DNA of 64,000 nt from an uncultured Candidatus Melainabacteria bacterium (GTDB lineage: Bacteria; Cyanobacteriota; Vampirovibrionia; Gastranaerophilales; Gastranaerophilaceae): positions 1 through 64,000 of the forward strand of contig CAKUZL010000006.1 in the NCBI GenBank assembly GCA_934718085.1, read 5' to 3'. Positions 34,161 to 43,432 of the stretch are shown here, in pieces (within the stretch, counting starts at the first letter, position 1; each line of letters begins with the position of its first letter). Both the position numbers and the translations under genes were made by a program. The notes beneath the pieces are model-generated. The model had not been told where the DNA came from. It was given only the letters and a program-made list of their open reading frames with translations, and searched no databases.

Positions 34161-34517
34161 TTAATCAAATTTAAGATTTTTGCAATAGTTAATGGCTTTG
34201 CGGATTTCGGCACGGTTGCTCGTGTCGTCCATCGAATAAATTTTCCTTCCGTTTTTGAAGAACAAAATGGTCGGTTTTTGACCGACGCGAAAATATGAGG
34301 CGAGTTTATCCCGCAGCGTCAGGTTGACCTCCGTAAATTTGACGGATTTTGTCATAAATCGCGACAGGCTGTCCAGAACTTTGAGAGTATCGGAACATTT
34401 GTCTATCCAGTGCGTCCAGAAATAAACGAGAGTCAATTTGTCGGATTGAAGAATTTCTTCGCGAAAATTGTCTTCGTGGACGTCGATAAGGTTGTTTTTA
34501 ACGGAGGGAGAAAACAT
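34161..34517 (-). CDS. Thioredoxin-fold protein lacking the first active-site cysteine
   Basis: This 118-aa protein has a full thioredoxin fold: the strand LTLVYFW, the active-site helix, and the cis-proline segment QKPTILFF. The usual WCxxC site reads W37-I-D-K-C41, so the N-terminal attacking cysteine is Ile38 and only C41 remains. Classic disulfide reduction is therefore unlikely; binding, glutathione-linked or scaffold roles are possible. GAGG lies before the ATG at 34517. It is upstream of the alcohol dehydrogenase on the same strand and divergent from the adhE promoter region. Confidence 0.82.
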   Translation of the reverse strand: MFSPSVKNNLIDVHEDNFREEILQSDKLTLVYFWTHWIDKCSDTLKVLDSLSRFMTKSVKFTEVNLTLRDKLASYFRVGQKPTILFFKNGRKIYSMDDTSNRAEIRKAINYCKNLKFD

Positions 34518-34575
34518 TTTGAGCCTCAATTCGATATGTTAATTTTATATCTTTGAAGATAAAACTTCAAGAGCT

Positions 34576-34622
34576 TTGACGAAAATTTTTACAACAAATG
34601 TATGATTAGTGAAATATTTCAC
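34576..34622 (+). promoter_or_regulatory. Upstream adhE promoter with Rex-type operator
   Basis: GTGAAATATTTCAC at 34609-34622 is a perfect 14-bp palindrome that matches the Rex operator form TTGTGAAA...TTTCACAA. It overlaps the expected start site of a promoter with TTGACG (34576-34581) and TATGAT (34601-34606), spacer 19. Rex is encoded directly after adhE, so repression by its own regulator when NADH is low is likely. Confidence 0.7.
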
Positions 34623-34669
34623 GAATACGAAAGGAGAATGCTCATGTAAATTTATGTAAATATATAGTG

Positions 34670-34698
34670 TTGACAATACGCTTTTTTTTGAATATCAT
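34670..34698 (+). promoter_or_regulatory. Proximal adhE promoter
   Basis: TTGACA (34670-34675), a 17-base spacer and TATCAT (34693-34698) form a near-consensus sigma-70 promoter. It lies about 50 bases before the adhE start, after the Rex-type operator. Confidence 0.75.
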
Positions 34699-34745
34699 CT
34701 TTAATGAGGAAATTTATCACGATTTCACAAAGGAGAAAAACTTAA

Positions 34746-37379
34746 ATGGCTGACACGAAAGAAAAAATCGTAAAGAAAAACGCTAAAGTCGAAACCGTCG
34801 ACAGCGTTGAAGCCTTGAACGCTCTTATTGAAAGAGTTAAGAAGGCTCAGGAAGTATATGCGACGTATACTCAGGAACAAGTGGATAAAATCTTTAAGGC
34901 TGCCGCTACGGCTGCCGACAAAGCTCGTATACCCCTTGCAAAAATGGCTGTTGCCGACACCGGAATGGGTATTGTTGAAGACAAAATCATAAAAAACCAC
35001 TTTGCTTCCGAATATATTTACAACAAACACAAAGGAGCAAAGACTTGCGGAATCATCAAAACCGACAAGAACAACGGTATCAAAATCGTTGCCGAACCTT
35101 TGGGTGTATTGGCGGGGATTATTCCTACGACCAACCCGACTTCGACCGCAATTTTCAAGTCTTTGATATGTCTTAAGACCAGAAACGCAATCGTATTTTC
35201 ACCCCACCCGAGAGCAAAAGCATCGACCATCGCTGCGGCAAAACTCGTTTTGGACGCTGCCGTTAAAGCGGGTGCTCCCGAAAACTTGATCGGTTGGATC
35301 GATCAACCTTCGATGGAATTGTCGAACGCGTTGTTGCACCACCCCGATATTTCGTGCATTTTGGCAACAGGCGGACCGGGCATGGTCAAAGCGGCATATT
35401 CTTCGGGCAAACCGGCATTGGGCGTAGGACCCGGAAACGTTCCCGCAATCATCGACGAAACCGCGGATATCAAAATGGCGGTATCTTCGATATTGATGTC
35501 GAAAACGTTTGACAACGGTATGATTTGTGCGTCCGAACAATCCGTAACGGTTGTAAAAGACATTTACGAAGAAGTCAAAAAAGAATTTATATATCGCGGA
35601 GCATATATTCTCAGCGAAAAAGAAGCGGAAAAGGTTGCTAAAATCATTTTGACCGAACAAGGAACCGTAAATCCGAAGATTGTCGGACAACCCGCTCACA
35701 TTATTGCGGAACTCGCAGGCATTAAAGTTCCCGAAGATGCAAAAGTTTTAATCGGTGAAGAAACCGAAGTTGACGTAAAAAATCCGTTCGCTCACGAAAA
35801 ATTGTCGCCGATTTTGGCAATGTACAAGGCAAAAGATTTCGAAGACGCGGTACAAAAAGCGCATGATTTGGTATTAATCGGCGGTGCGGGTCACTCTGCG
35901 GCTATTTACACGGATGTAAGAGTACAAGACAGAGTCGATTATTTTGCTAAAAAACTTCCCACCTGCAGATTGCTTGTAAATTCACCTTCGTCTCAAGGCG
36001 GTATCGGAGATTTGTACAACTTCAAGCTCGAACCCTCGTTGACGCTCGGATGCGGATCGTGGGGCGGAAACGCAGTCAGCGGAAATGTTGGTGTAGAACA
36101 CTTGTTGAATTACAAGACCGTTGCAGAAAGGAGAGAAAACATGCTTTGGTTTAAGGTTCCGCCGAAAGTTTACTTCAAGAGAGGCGCAACTGACTTGGCA
36201 CTTCGCGAATTGAAGGGCAAGAAGAGAGCGTTCATCGTAACCGACAGATTTTTGTTCAATTCGGGAGCTGTTTCCAACATTACCAACGTTTTGGACGAAG
36301 TCGGCATCGATTATCAAATTTTCTTCGACGTAAAACCCGATCCGACGTTGTCGACAATCAATCAGGCGTTGGATATCGTAAGACCTTACGAACCCGACGT
36401 AATTATCGCGCTCGGCGGCGGATCGCCCATGGACGCGGCTAAGATTATCTGGTTGATGTACGAACAACCCGAAACCGTATTCGAAGATATTTCGATGAGA
36501 TTTATGGATATCAGAAAGAGAATATGTTCTATTCCCGAACTCGGTAAGAAAGCGACAATGGTTGCAATTCCGACTACCTCGGGTACGGGTAGCGAAGTTA
36601 CTCCGTTCGCGATTATTACGGATGACGAAACTCACGTAAAATACGCAATTGCGGACTACGCTCTTACTCCGAACATGGCAATCATCGACCCGAACTTCGT
36701 AGACGGAATGCCCAAAGGTTTGACTTCCGCATCGGGTATCGACGCGTTGGTTCACGCAATCGAAGCTTACGTTTCGGCAATGGCAACCAACTTCACGAAC
36801 TCGAACGCTCTTGAAGCTACGAAGTTGATATTCAAGTATCTGAGACGTTCTTACGACAACGGTGCCGCAGATCCGATTGCAAGAGAAAAAATGCACTATG
36901 CCGCAACCATCGCAGGTATGGCATTTGCTAACTCGTTCTTGGGATTGTGCCACTCGATGGCTCACAAACTCGGTGCAATGTATCACATTCCTCACGGTGT
37001 CGCTAACGCATTGTTGATTAACCAAATCATCAAATTCAACGCAAACGACAAACCGAAGAAACAATGCATCTTCCCGCAATACAAGTTCCCGAACGCAAAA
37101 GAAAAATTCGGACAAATTGCGGACGAATTGAACCTCGGCGGCAATAACGACGACGAAAAAGTTCAATTGTTGCTCGATGCAATAACCAAATTGAAGAATG
37201 ACATCAATCTCCCGGCATCGATAAAAGATTTCGGCGTAGACGAAAAAGAATTCTTCGAAAGATTGGACGAACTTGTCGAATTGGCATTCGATGACCAATG
37301 CACGGGTGCAAACCCCGCATATCCGTTGATGAGCGAAATTAAGCAAATCTTCACGGATGCATACTACGGAAAGGTATAG
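34746..37379 (+). CDS. adhE: Bifunctional acetaldehyde-CoA/alcohol dehydrogenase
   Basis: This 877-aa protein is AdhE, which converts acetyl-CoA to acetaldehyde and then ethanol, oxidising two NADH. The N-terminal half is the CoA-acylating aldehyde dehydrogenase with catalytic cysteine in NGMICASEQS. The C-terminal half is an iron alcohol dehydrogenase with GGGSPMDAAK, TSGTGSEVTPFA and the metal-binding LCHSMAHKLGAMYH. Length is normal for the family, and AdhE forms long filaments (spirosomes). AAAGGAG lies before the ATG. Codon use is more strongly biased than in its neighbours, suggesting high expression. The Rex repressor gene starts 3 bases after its stop. Confidence 0.97.
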   Translation: MADTKEKIVKKNAKVETVDSVEALNALIERVKKAQEVYATYTQEQVDKIFKAAATAADKARIPLAKMAVADTGMGIVEDKIIKNHFASEYIYNKHKGAKTCGIIKTDKNNGIKIVAEPLGVLAGIIPTTNPTSTAIFKSLICLKTRNAIVFSPHPRAKASTIAAAKLVLDAAVKAGAPENLIGWIDQPSMELSNALLHHPDISCILATGGPGMVKAAYSSGKPALGVGPGNVPAIIDETADIKMAVSSILMSKTFDNGMICASEQSVTVVKDIYEEVKKEFIYRGAYILSEKEAEKVAKIILTEQGTVNPKIVGQPAHIIAELAGIKVPEDAKVLIGEETEVDVKNPFAHEKLSPILAMYKAKDFEDAVQKAHDLVLIGGAGHSAAIYTDVRVQDRVDYFAKKLPTCRLLVNSPSSQGGIGDLYNFKLEPSLTLGCGSWGGNAVSGNVGVEHLLNYKTVAERRENMLWFKVPPKVYFKRGATDLALRELKGKKRAFIVTDRFLFNSGAVSNITNVLDEVGIDYQIFFDVKPDPTLSTINQALDIVRPYEPDVIIALGGGSPMDAAKIIWLMYEQPETVFEDISMRFMDIRKRICSIPELGKKATMVAIPTTSGTGSEVTPFAIITDDETHVKYAIADYALTPNMAIIDPNFVDGMPKGLTSASGIDALVHAIEAYVSAMATNFTNSNALEATKLIFKYLRRSYDNGAADPIAREKMHYAATIAGMAFANSFLGLCHSMAHKLGAMYHIPHGVANALLINQIIKFNANDKPKKQCIFPQYKFPNAKEKFGQIADELNLGGNNDDEKVQLLLDAITKLKNDINLPASIKDFGVDEKEFFERLDELVELAFDDQCTGANPAYPLMSEIKQIFTDAYYGKV

Positions 37380-37382
37380 GTC

Positions 37383-38009
37383 GTGGGCAGTCTCTTATCG
37401 GAGAAAATAGTAAAACGACTGACACTTTACCATTTCATATTAAGAGAATATTCCGAATCCGGGCTTGAATTTATTTCAAGCCCTCGGATTGCGGAATTGC
37501 TGAAAATAGACAATTCCCAGGTCAGAAAAGATATAAGTCTTTTGAATAACGCCGGGAAGTGCAAAGTCGGATACGGTGTAAAGTCCCTGAAAGCCGATAT
37601 CGAAAAAGTGTTGGGCTTCAGAAACACAAAGAGCGCTTTTATCGTAGGGGCGGGAAATTTGGGTTCCGCACTTGTAAAGTATGACGATTTCAAGGATTAC
37701 GGACTCGATATAGTTGCAATGTTTGATAATGACCCGTTGAAAATCGGAATGTCGATAAATTCTAAGGATGTTTTTCATATATCGCAGTTGCCGGAGTTTG
37801 TGAAACGGATGAATGTCGAAATCGCGATATTGACGGTACCTCGCGATGCGGCGGAGGATTGTGCGCAATTTTTGGTGAATTCGGGGATAAAATATATTTG
37901 GAATTTTGCTCCGACCGTGTTGAAGGTACCGGAGCCGGTCAAAGTTTGGAACGAAAATTTGATAGGCAATTTTTTGCAATTCATAATAAAAGACGAAGTG
38001 AAAAATTAA
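37383..38009 (+). CDS. rex: Redox-sensing transcriptional repressor Rex
   Basis: This 208-aa protein has an N-terminal winged helix (LTLYHFILREY, SSPRIAELLKIDNSQVRKDIS) and a C-terminal Rossmann domain with GAGNLGSALVKY that senses NADH/NAD+. Rex represses fermentation genes until NADH accumulates. The start is GTG at 37383, 8 bases after AAGG and 3 bases after adhE, so it is co-transcribed with it. The Rex-type palindrome upstream of adhE indicates autoregulation of the pair. Confidence 0.95.
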   Translation: MGSLLSEKIVKRLTLYHFILREYSESGLEFISSPRIAELLKIDNSQVRKDISLLNNAGKCKVGYGVKSLKADIEKVLGFRNTKSAFIVGAGNLGSALVKYDDFKDYGLDIVAMFDNDPLKIGMSINSKDVFHISQLPEFVKRMNVEIAILTVPRDAAEDCAQFLVNSGIKYIWNFAPTVLKVPEPVKVWNENLIGNFLQFIIKDEVKN

Positions 38010-38202
38010 CGAAAAAATTTATATTCGACGGCTTTTGCCGATTGCGAAATTTCTCGACCGATAATTTGTTCGATGTTTTGAAATAAAAAGTTTTTTATGA
38101 TAAAATCAAAATGTGTTGTGTTCCTGCATGCTTAAAACGATTTTTTGCGGGAATGTGACCGCGAATTTTTTTGTACGAAAACGGAAAGACAGTTGGGTAG
38201 AA

Positions 38203-39651
38203 ATGAGTAACGCATCAAAATCGATACATTTAAAAAAAGAAATTTTAGTACGTCTGGTAAAAGCCTTTTTTTCGGAAGACTTTGAAAAAAATGCAAGATT
38301 GATACCTTATGACATGCGTCCGAAAGGAGCCGAAGTTCCTTACAGATGTTGTATTTATAAGGAGCGGGCAATTTTAAAGGACAGAGTTATCGCGGGGCTC
38401 GGTTTTGCCATTGAAGACGACGACGAAACAGTTTCATTATCCGAATATGCAAAAAGAGCGGTTGAACGCCAAACTCCCGAAGAAAACCCGTTGACGGTAC
38501 TCGGAGCAGCTTGTAAAGCTTGCGTTCCGAAGCGGATATATGTAACGGATTTGTGCCAGGGATGTGTTGCAAGACCTTGCAAGTCGACCTGTAAATTCGG
38601 CGCAATAAGCATCGTAAACGGAAAATCGGTTATCGATTCCACGAAATGCAAAGCCTGCAAAATGTGCATCGCGGCATGCCCGTATAAAGCAATCGCAAAA
38701 GTTGCGGTGCCTTGCGAAGATAATTGTCCCGTCGACGCAATTCAGAAAAACGAAGACGGAACGGCGTACATAAACTTCGATAAGTGTATTTCGTGCGGAA
38801 AATGCGTTTCCAATTGTCCGTTCGGTGCTGTTCATGAAAAAAGTATGCTTATAGACATTTTGAAGCTTATAAAGAGCGGAAAGGAAACGTCGCTTGTATT
38901 TGCGCCCGCGGTTGCGGCTCAGTTCCCGGGGACTCCGGGGCAGTTAAAATCGGCGATTTTGAAGGCGGGATTTACGCATGTTCGCGAAGTTGCCCACGGT
39001 GCGGACGTTACTACGAGAAACGAGGCTGCCGAGTTGAAAGAACGTCTCGAAGCGGGTGCCGATTTTATGACTACCTCTTGCTGCGCCGGGTACAACGAGT
39101 TTATAAAAAAACATCTTCCCGAACTTGCTCAATACCGTTCGGAAACCAAAACGCCGCTTTATTATACGGCTCAAATCGAAAAGGAAAAACATCCCGACAC
39201 CACCGTTATTTTCGTAAGCCCGTGCGTCGCGAAAAAACGCGAAATTCAAGGTAATCCCGACGTAGATTACGTTTTGAGTATCGAGGAACTCGGAGCGTTG
39301 TTTGTCGGAAGAGATATCGAAATTCTTGATTGTGAAGAATATGAAGACGATTACGTTCCGTCAAAACAGGGTCGTAACTTCCCCGTGTCGGGCGGAGTTG
39401 CGGAAGCCGTCAAGTTTGTTGCTGATTGCGAAGTTTGTCCCGTAGTCGTGAACGGACTCGATAAAGACAGCATTAAACTTCTCAAAAAATACGTCAAAGA
39501 CGGAAAATGCCCCGAAGGCAACCTTGTTGAGGTTATGTGCTGTGAAGGCGGATGTCTGAACGGAAACGACAATATTGCGGACATAAGAACTTCGAAAAAA
39601 TTATTGAATACAGTTCTTGAAAACAGTAAAGATATCGAAAAACAGGACTGA
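38203..39651 (+). CDS. [FeFe] hydrogenase, group B-like
   Basis: This 482-aa protein has several N-terminal [4Fe-4S] motifs (CKACKMCIAACP and CISCGKCVSNCP) followed by the H-cluster domain. The three H-cluster motifs are present in variant form: TSCCAGY, SPCVAKKRE and EVMCCEGGCLNGN, which resembles the group B1/B3 [FeFe] hydrogenases of anaerobes. It would make or sense H2 with ferredoxin-type electrons. No maturation genes (hydE, hydF, hydG) are in the window. The start at 38203 has only a weak ribosome site (GGGTAG). It follows rex by 190 bases and is probably part of the same redox regulon. Confidence 0.92.
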   Translation: MSNASKSIHLKKEILVRLVKAFFSEDFEKNARLIPYDMRPKGAEVPYRCCIYKERAILKDRVIAGLGFAIEDDDETVSLSEYAKRAVERQTPEENPLTVLGAACKACVPKRIYVTDLCQGCVARPCKSTCKFGAISIVNGKSVIDSTKCKACKMCIAACPYKAIAKVAVPCEDNCPVDAIQKNEDGTAYINFDKCISCGKCVSNCPFGAVHEKSMLIDILKLIKSGKETSLVFAPAVAAQFPGTPGQLKSAILKAGFTHVREVAHGADVTTRNEAAELKERLEAGADFMTTSCCAGYNEFIKKHLPELAQYRSETKTPLYYTAQIEKEKHPDTTVIFVSPCVAKKREIQGNPDVDYVLSIEELGALFVGRDIEILDCEEYEDDYVPSKQGRNFPVSGGVAEAVKFVADCEVCPVVVNGLDKDSIKLLKKYVKDGKCPEGNLVEVMCCEGGCLNGNDNIADIRTSKKLLNTVLENSKDIEKQD

Positions 39652-39655
39652 TACG

Positions 39656-40192
39656 ATGTTGAATGCAGAAAATTCTTTATTGTTGATAATTGATATTCAG
39701 GAAAAATTGCTGAATGCGGTTTTTGATAAAAGTTGCGGAAAAAATGCCGAAATTTTGGCTAAAAGCGCGCAACTGCTGGAAATTCCGACGGTAATTACCG
39801 AACAGTACCCGAAAGGTCTCGGTGCAACGGTCGAAGATTTGAAAAATTCGGCGAGTGACGCTAAGTATTTTGAGAAGGTTTCATTTTCGGCATTGGAAGA
39901 TGAAGAGCTTGTTTCATATTTAAAACAAACGGGTCGAAAATCCGTTATATTGTGCGGAATAGAGGCTCACATATGCGTTTTGCAAACTGCGCTTGCTTTG
40001 AAAGAACACGGTTTTGACGTTTATTTTGTCGAAAACGCGTCGGGTTCGCGTAATTTGACGGATTTTACCTCGGCGGTCAAGTTCTTGCGCCACGAAGATG
40101 TCAAAGTTCTAAACACCGAATCGATATTGTTCTTGTGGCTTAAATCTTCCAAAAATCCTTGTTTCAAAGCGGTTCAGGCATTGATAAAATAA
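39656..40192 (+). CDS. Isochorismatase-family cysteine hydrolase
   Basis: This 178-aa protein has the isochorismatase-like hydrolase fold: catalytic Asp in LLLIIDIQEKLL, and the nucleophile cysteine with cis-peptide in ILCGIEAHICVLQTAL. The family includes nicotinamidases and ureidoacrylate-type amidohydrolases, and the substrate here is not clear. Its ATG at 39656 lies 4 bases after the hydrogenase stop, with AGGA upstream, so the two are co-transcribed. It ends before a strong terminator. Confidence 0.9.
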   Translation: MLNAENSLLLIIDIQEKLLNAVFDKSCGKNAEILAKSAQLLEIPTVITEQYPKGLGATVEDLKNSASDAKYFEKVSFSALEDEELVSYLKQTGRKSVILCGIEAHICVLQTALALKEHGFDVYFVENASGSRNLTDFTSAVKFLRHEDVKVLNTESILFLWLKSSKNPCFKAVQALIK

Positions 40193-40443
40193 TCAGGTTT
40201 AAAGCTCCAAAAGCGACGAAGGCGAAAACCTTTTTTGTCCGATTACAAATAAATTAAATATTCTTAATATCATACATTTTACCTCTTCATCTCTGTATAT
40301 ACAAAGTCGGTGAAGAGGTAAAAATTGCCTTTTTTTATGTTTTGTGTTTACAAAACTTCATATTTTTTCTAAAATTTCTAAAGAATTTCGGCATGCCGTC
40401 GAAAACATGAATATGTACGGTAAATAAGTGAGAGGTGCTGAAT
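40193..40443. other. Intergenic region
   Basis: It contains the terminator described at 40277-40333 and, after it, the promoter region of the coiled-coil gene. A small AAGG/CCTTTTTT hairpin near 40226 could be an earlier terminator. No gene is seen. Confidence 0.4.
40277..40333 (+). terminator. Long-stem terminator after the redox operon
   Basis: TTTTACCTCTTCA (40277-40289) pairs perfectly over 13 bp with TGAAGAGGTAAAA (40311-40323) around a 21-base loop, followed by ATTGCC and seven T. It likely ends the hydrogenase-isochorismatase transcript. Confidence 0.75.
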
Positions 40444-42438
40444 ATGGGAATCGGCGATTCATTCTTAAATTTAAAATCGGAAGACTTAAAGAAGATGTTG
40501 CAGGGGTTGCAAAAAACTCAAGCTGAGTCCGCAAAATCCGAGAAAACCGATAAAAGCGAAAAATCAGAGGAAAGCAAATCTAAGAGCGGGTCGGTGTTTA
40601 ATTCCGGTTCCGAAGGTTACAGCACCAAGGATGTCGCGGAGTCGATGGCGAATATGCTTGCCGGTAAAGGAAGTACCGCAAGTAAAGACGATTTGATGTT
40701 TATGGCGATGGATGTCGTTCAAAAGTCGGATTGGAATAACGACGGCGTTTTAAACGATTGGGAAGTTAAATCGTTGGAAAGTAAAATAAAAAACAACGCA
40801 ATCGCAAAGAACGGTTTGCTTGCTTATCAAGTCGGATTGGCGGAAGAAAAACTTGCCGCGAACAAGCCCGCGGGAACTTCGAACGCCGACGGAACGAAAG
40901 CTGCAGATAAAACGGATTCTAAAGACGACAAAAAAGATACTTCGTTGAAAAAGGACGCGGATGAGTACGCAAAAGTCGAAAGCGACTTGAAGGACGTTCA
41001 GTCCGAAATCAAAACTACGGAAAAGAAAGTCGCGCGGTTTGAAAAAGGTGTTGCCGATACCCAAAAAGAGCTCGAGGCGGCACAAAGTAAGCCCGAAAAT
41101 CCGAATGTTTCGAAATCGGATGAAAAATCGAATAACGTCGAGCGTTGCAAACAAAATTACGAATCGGCAAAAGCTAAGCTCAAAGAGGCTCAGGAAGAGC
41201 TCGATAAGCTGAAAGAACAGGAAAAAGAGCTTAAAGACAAGCAAAAAGAGTTGAAAGAAGCTATGCAAAAGAGCGTTGACGAAATGAGCGACGTCGGAAC
41301 TTTGAACGAAGATGCGAAAAAAGTTACCGATAAGCTGAATTCGATAAAACAAAACGCCGAAAAAGGTGCTACCGGTACAAATATTGCCTCCGATTATACC
41401 GAAGCAAAAAATCTTTTGAAGGATTTGGATGCAAAAATCAGTGCGTTTAACGATGCAAAAGATGCTGCAGGTGTTGTAAACAAAGGCTCAACGCCAAAAA
41501 CGGAAGATTCAAAATCCGCCGATGCCAAAACGGAAACGGCGAAAACCGCTCAAAAAACGGAAACGACCGAAAACGTTTTGGATACTTCAAAACTCGAAAA
41601 ATCCCTGCCCGAGCTCGAAAAAAGCAAAACGGAGCTTTCCAAAGCTCTTGATTCGGTAAAAGACTCGAGAAATGAAGCCGTTCGCGAAAAGTACGGAAAG
41701 AATGCGGTTGTCGATAACGAAGACGCTTCGAAATTGAGCGAAAAATTTGTACCGAAACCCGAAAAAGATTGGACTTTGGGCAAATTGACTTCGCCGAAAG
41801 GCAAATCGAAAGACGGAGAAAAGGTTTATCAACAAGAATTTACGAACAAATTGACCGGCGAAAAAATGGTTGTGACGACGACCGTTTCCGGCGATAAAAA
41901 GACGTTTTCCAGAGATATCGACGTTTATCCCGCCGAAAACAAATCCGAAACAAAAACCGATGCCAAAAAAGACGAAGCCGCAAAACCTGATGTCAGCGCA
42001 CAAAAGGCAAAGTCGGAGGTTTCTGCCCAAAACGCAACGGTAAAAGTTGCAGGCAATACCGAAAATTCGGCTACAAAATCCTCAGGAACCCGGGAAGCGC
42101 AAGTCTCTTCAAGTTCCTCAAAAACGGTCACGAGAAGCTTTAACAAAGAATCGACGGCGACCGTAACAGGGGACGGCAAAACCACAGCGGAAGAACTTTT
42201 CAACAAGTTGAGAGCTAAAGCGGGTGACAGACCTCAAGGACCGAGACCGCAGGGAGAAAAGCCTCCCGAAGGATCTCCGCCCGGAGACAAACCGGTGGCA
42301 CCTCCGCCGGGAGGAAAGCCCGGTAAACCGCCCGAAGGCAAATGGGAAATTACCGACGCGTCAGGCAAAACATACGAAAAAGACGCCGTCATTCCGAAAG
42401 GAACCAAAGTGACGATAAAATTCACTCTTGAAGAATGA
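40444..42438 (+). CDS. 664-aa coiled-coil protein with EF-hand-like loop and proline-rich tail
   Basis: No family is recognised. Near residue 100 there is one EF-hand-like calcium loop, DWNNDGVLNDWE. Residues 165-300 form a long charged coiled coil, and the middle is low-complexity Ser/Lys/Ala. Near the C-terminus is a proline-rich hinge (repeated RPQG and PPEG words), then a small beta-like domain ending GTKVTIKFTLEE. There is no signal peptide or membrane segment. GAGAGG lies 8 bases before the ATG at 40444; an upstream GTG overlaps that ribosome site and is rejected. A long, flexible structural or surface-associated protein is my inference. Confidence 0.75.
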   Translation: MGIGDSFLNLKSEDLKKMLQGLQKTQAESAKSEKTDKSEKSEESKSKSGSVFNSGSEGYSTKDVAESMANMLAGKGSTASKDDLMFMAMDVVQKSDWNNDGVLNDWEVKSLESKIKNNAIAKNGLLAYQVGLAEEKLAANKPAGTSNADGTKAADKTDSKDDKKDTSLKKDADEYAKVESDLKDVQSEIKTTEKKVARFEKGVADTQKELEAAQSKPENPNVSKSDEKSNNVERCKQNYESAKAKLKEAQEELDKLKEQEKELKDKQKELKEAMQKSVDEMSDVGTLNEDAKKVTDKLNSIKQNAEKGATGTNIASDYTEAKNLLKDLDAKISAFNDAKDAAGVVNKGSTPKTEDSKSADAKTETAKTAQKTETTENVLDTSKLEKSLPELEKSKTELSKALDSVKDSRNEAVREKYGKNAVVDNEDASKLSEKFVPKPEKDWTLGKLTSPKGKSKDGEKVYQQEFTNKLTGEKMVVTTTVSGDKKTFSRDIDVYPAENKSETKTDAKKDEAAKPDVSAQKAKSEVSAQNATVKVAGNTENSATKSSGTREAQVSSSSSKTVTRSFNKESTATVTGDGKTTAEELFNKLRAKAGDRPQGPRPQGEKPPEGSPPGDKPVAPPPGGKPGKPPEGKWEITDASGKTYEKDAVIPKGTKVTIKFTLEE

Positions 42439-42498
42439 TAATTCGTGTTTTCCGGGTAATCGCGTTTTTCCCCCGAGATCGTAAGACTCAACAAAACA

Positions 42499-42526
42499 AA
42501 AAAGCCCTCCGCAAGAGGGCTTTTTA
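42499..42526 (+). terminator. Intrinsic terminator of the coiled-coil gene
   Basis: AAAAGCCCTC and GAGGGCTTTTT form a perfect stem with a CGCAA loop and T-run. The A-tract on the other side makes it usable in both directions. Confidence 0.9.
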
Positions 42527-42711
42527 TCATGTTGTATTATTTTATCTTGTATGTTGCGGTTGCCCCGGCTCCTGCAATTTTTCTGCCCGCTGTGTTAAAA
42601 ATTTTTCACAAAACTTTTTCGTCAACCGCCTGCCCGTCATTCCGCTTTCATGCCCGTTAGCCCGCTGCTCGTCGTCTGCCGGTCCTTTTCTTTTAGAATT
42701 TTACAAAACAC

Positions 42712-42738
42712 AAAAGCTCTTCGAAGAGAGCTTTTTAT
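42712..42738. terminator. Second terminator in the convergent region
   Basis: AAAAGCTCT and AGAGCTTTTT form a stem with TCGAAG in the loop. It probably serves the minus-strand LysM gene (reading ends in CTTTTG) as well as any plus-strand read-through. Confidence 0.7.
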
Positions 42739-42853
42739 CTTTCTTGTATGTTCATGCGAAGCATTTGTCGCCGGTTTCCTTGTTTTCCGTTTTTTTACTC
42801 CGATTATCTTAATGTAAAAACAAGGTCGTCTGCGACCGGGTCGTCGGAAAGGT

Positions 42854-43432
42854 TTAGTCCATCGGAATTACGAGTTCCTGTCCTATTTTGATTGCGTGAG
42901 GACTTTTTAAATTGTTTGCTTTTTGAATTTTTGAAATATTTTCCGGCGATACTCTGCCGTAATATTTAAGAGAAATCGCCTCGAGCGAATCTCCCGCGCG
43001 GACGCTGTATTTTTCGTTGACCGTAACCGTCGCGGTCAATAATTCTTCGTCGGCAACGCTTTTTTTAGCGGCTTTCGAAAAATCAAACGATTTAAAAAAT
43101 CCGGCATTTTGTTTTTTGACGATTTTATGTTCCTTTGCTGCGGTTTCGGTTTTGTGCGGTTCCGTGCTCGACGCAAGGCTGAAAATCGTCGAAAGAAAGA
43201 ACATCCCGACCAGCCCGACGATAAATCCTGTGACGATAAACAATCCCGGCGATTTGTGCTCTTTGTGCGAAACCTTAAGATTTTGCCAAAGCATGTCGAT
43301 TTCCGCTTTATTGGGGTTTTCGGGATATTTTTGATATTTCGGCATTTTTGCTTCGGATTCGGAGTATAATTTTTCAAGCACCGCAATATTTTCCCGAGAT
43401 ATATTGGCTCTGCTCAAAGTCGAATTTTTCAT
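42854..43432 (-). CDS. Membrane-anchored LysM protein
   Basis: This 192-aa protein has a cytoplasmic N-terminal part of about 65 residues, one transmembrane helix (LFIVTGFIVGLVGMFFLSTI), a lysine-rich linker and a C-terminal LysM domain (YSVRAGDSLEAISLKYYG ... IKIGQELVIP). LysM binds peptidoglycan, so the protein probably ties the inner membrane to the wall. AAGG lies 5 bases before the ATG at 43432; an adjacent ATG at 43435 is equally possible in principle. A much longer upstream reading overlaps the hemolysin-III gene and is rejected. Confidence 0.85.
   Translation of the reverse strand: MKNSTLSRANISRENIAVLEKLYSESEAKMPKYQKYPENPNKAEIDMLWQNLKVSHKEHKSPGLFIVTGFIVGLVGMFFLSTIFSLASSTEPHKTETAAKEHKIVKKQNAGFFKSFDFSKAAKKSVADEELLTATVTVNEKYSVRAGDSLEAISLKYYGRVSPENISKIQKANNLKSPHAIKIGQELVIPMD

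Larger units (their letters stand above)
42439..42853. other. Intergenic region with two terminators
   Basis: No gene is visible in these 415 bases between convergent genes. It contains the terminators at 42499-42526 and 42712-42738. The CCCG-rich stretch between them (42550-42680) has no recognised motif. Confidence 0.5.

Noticed and set aside
35982..37346. Long antisense frame of 454 codons opposite adhE
   Set aside because: It is a by-product of the strong codon bias of adhE; it is cysteine-, histidine- and arginine-rich with no domain or ribosome site.
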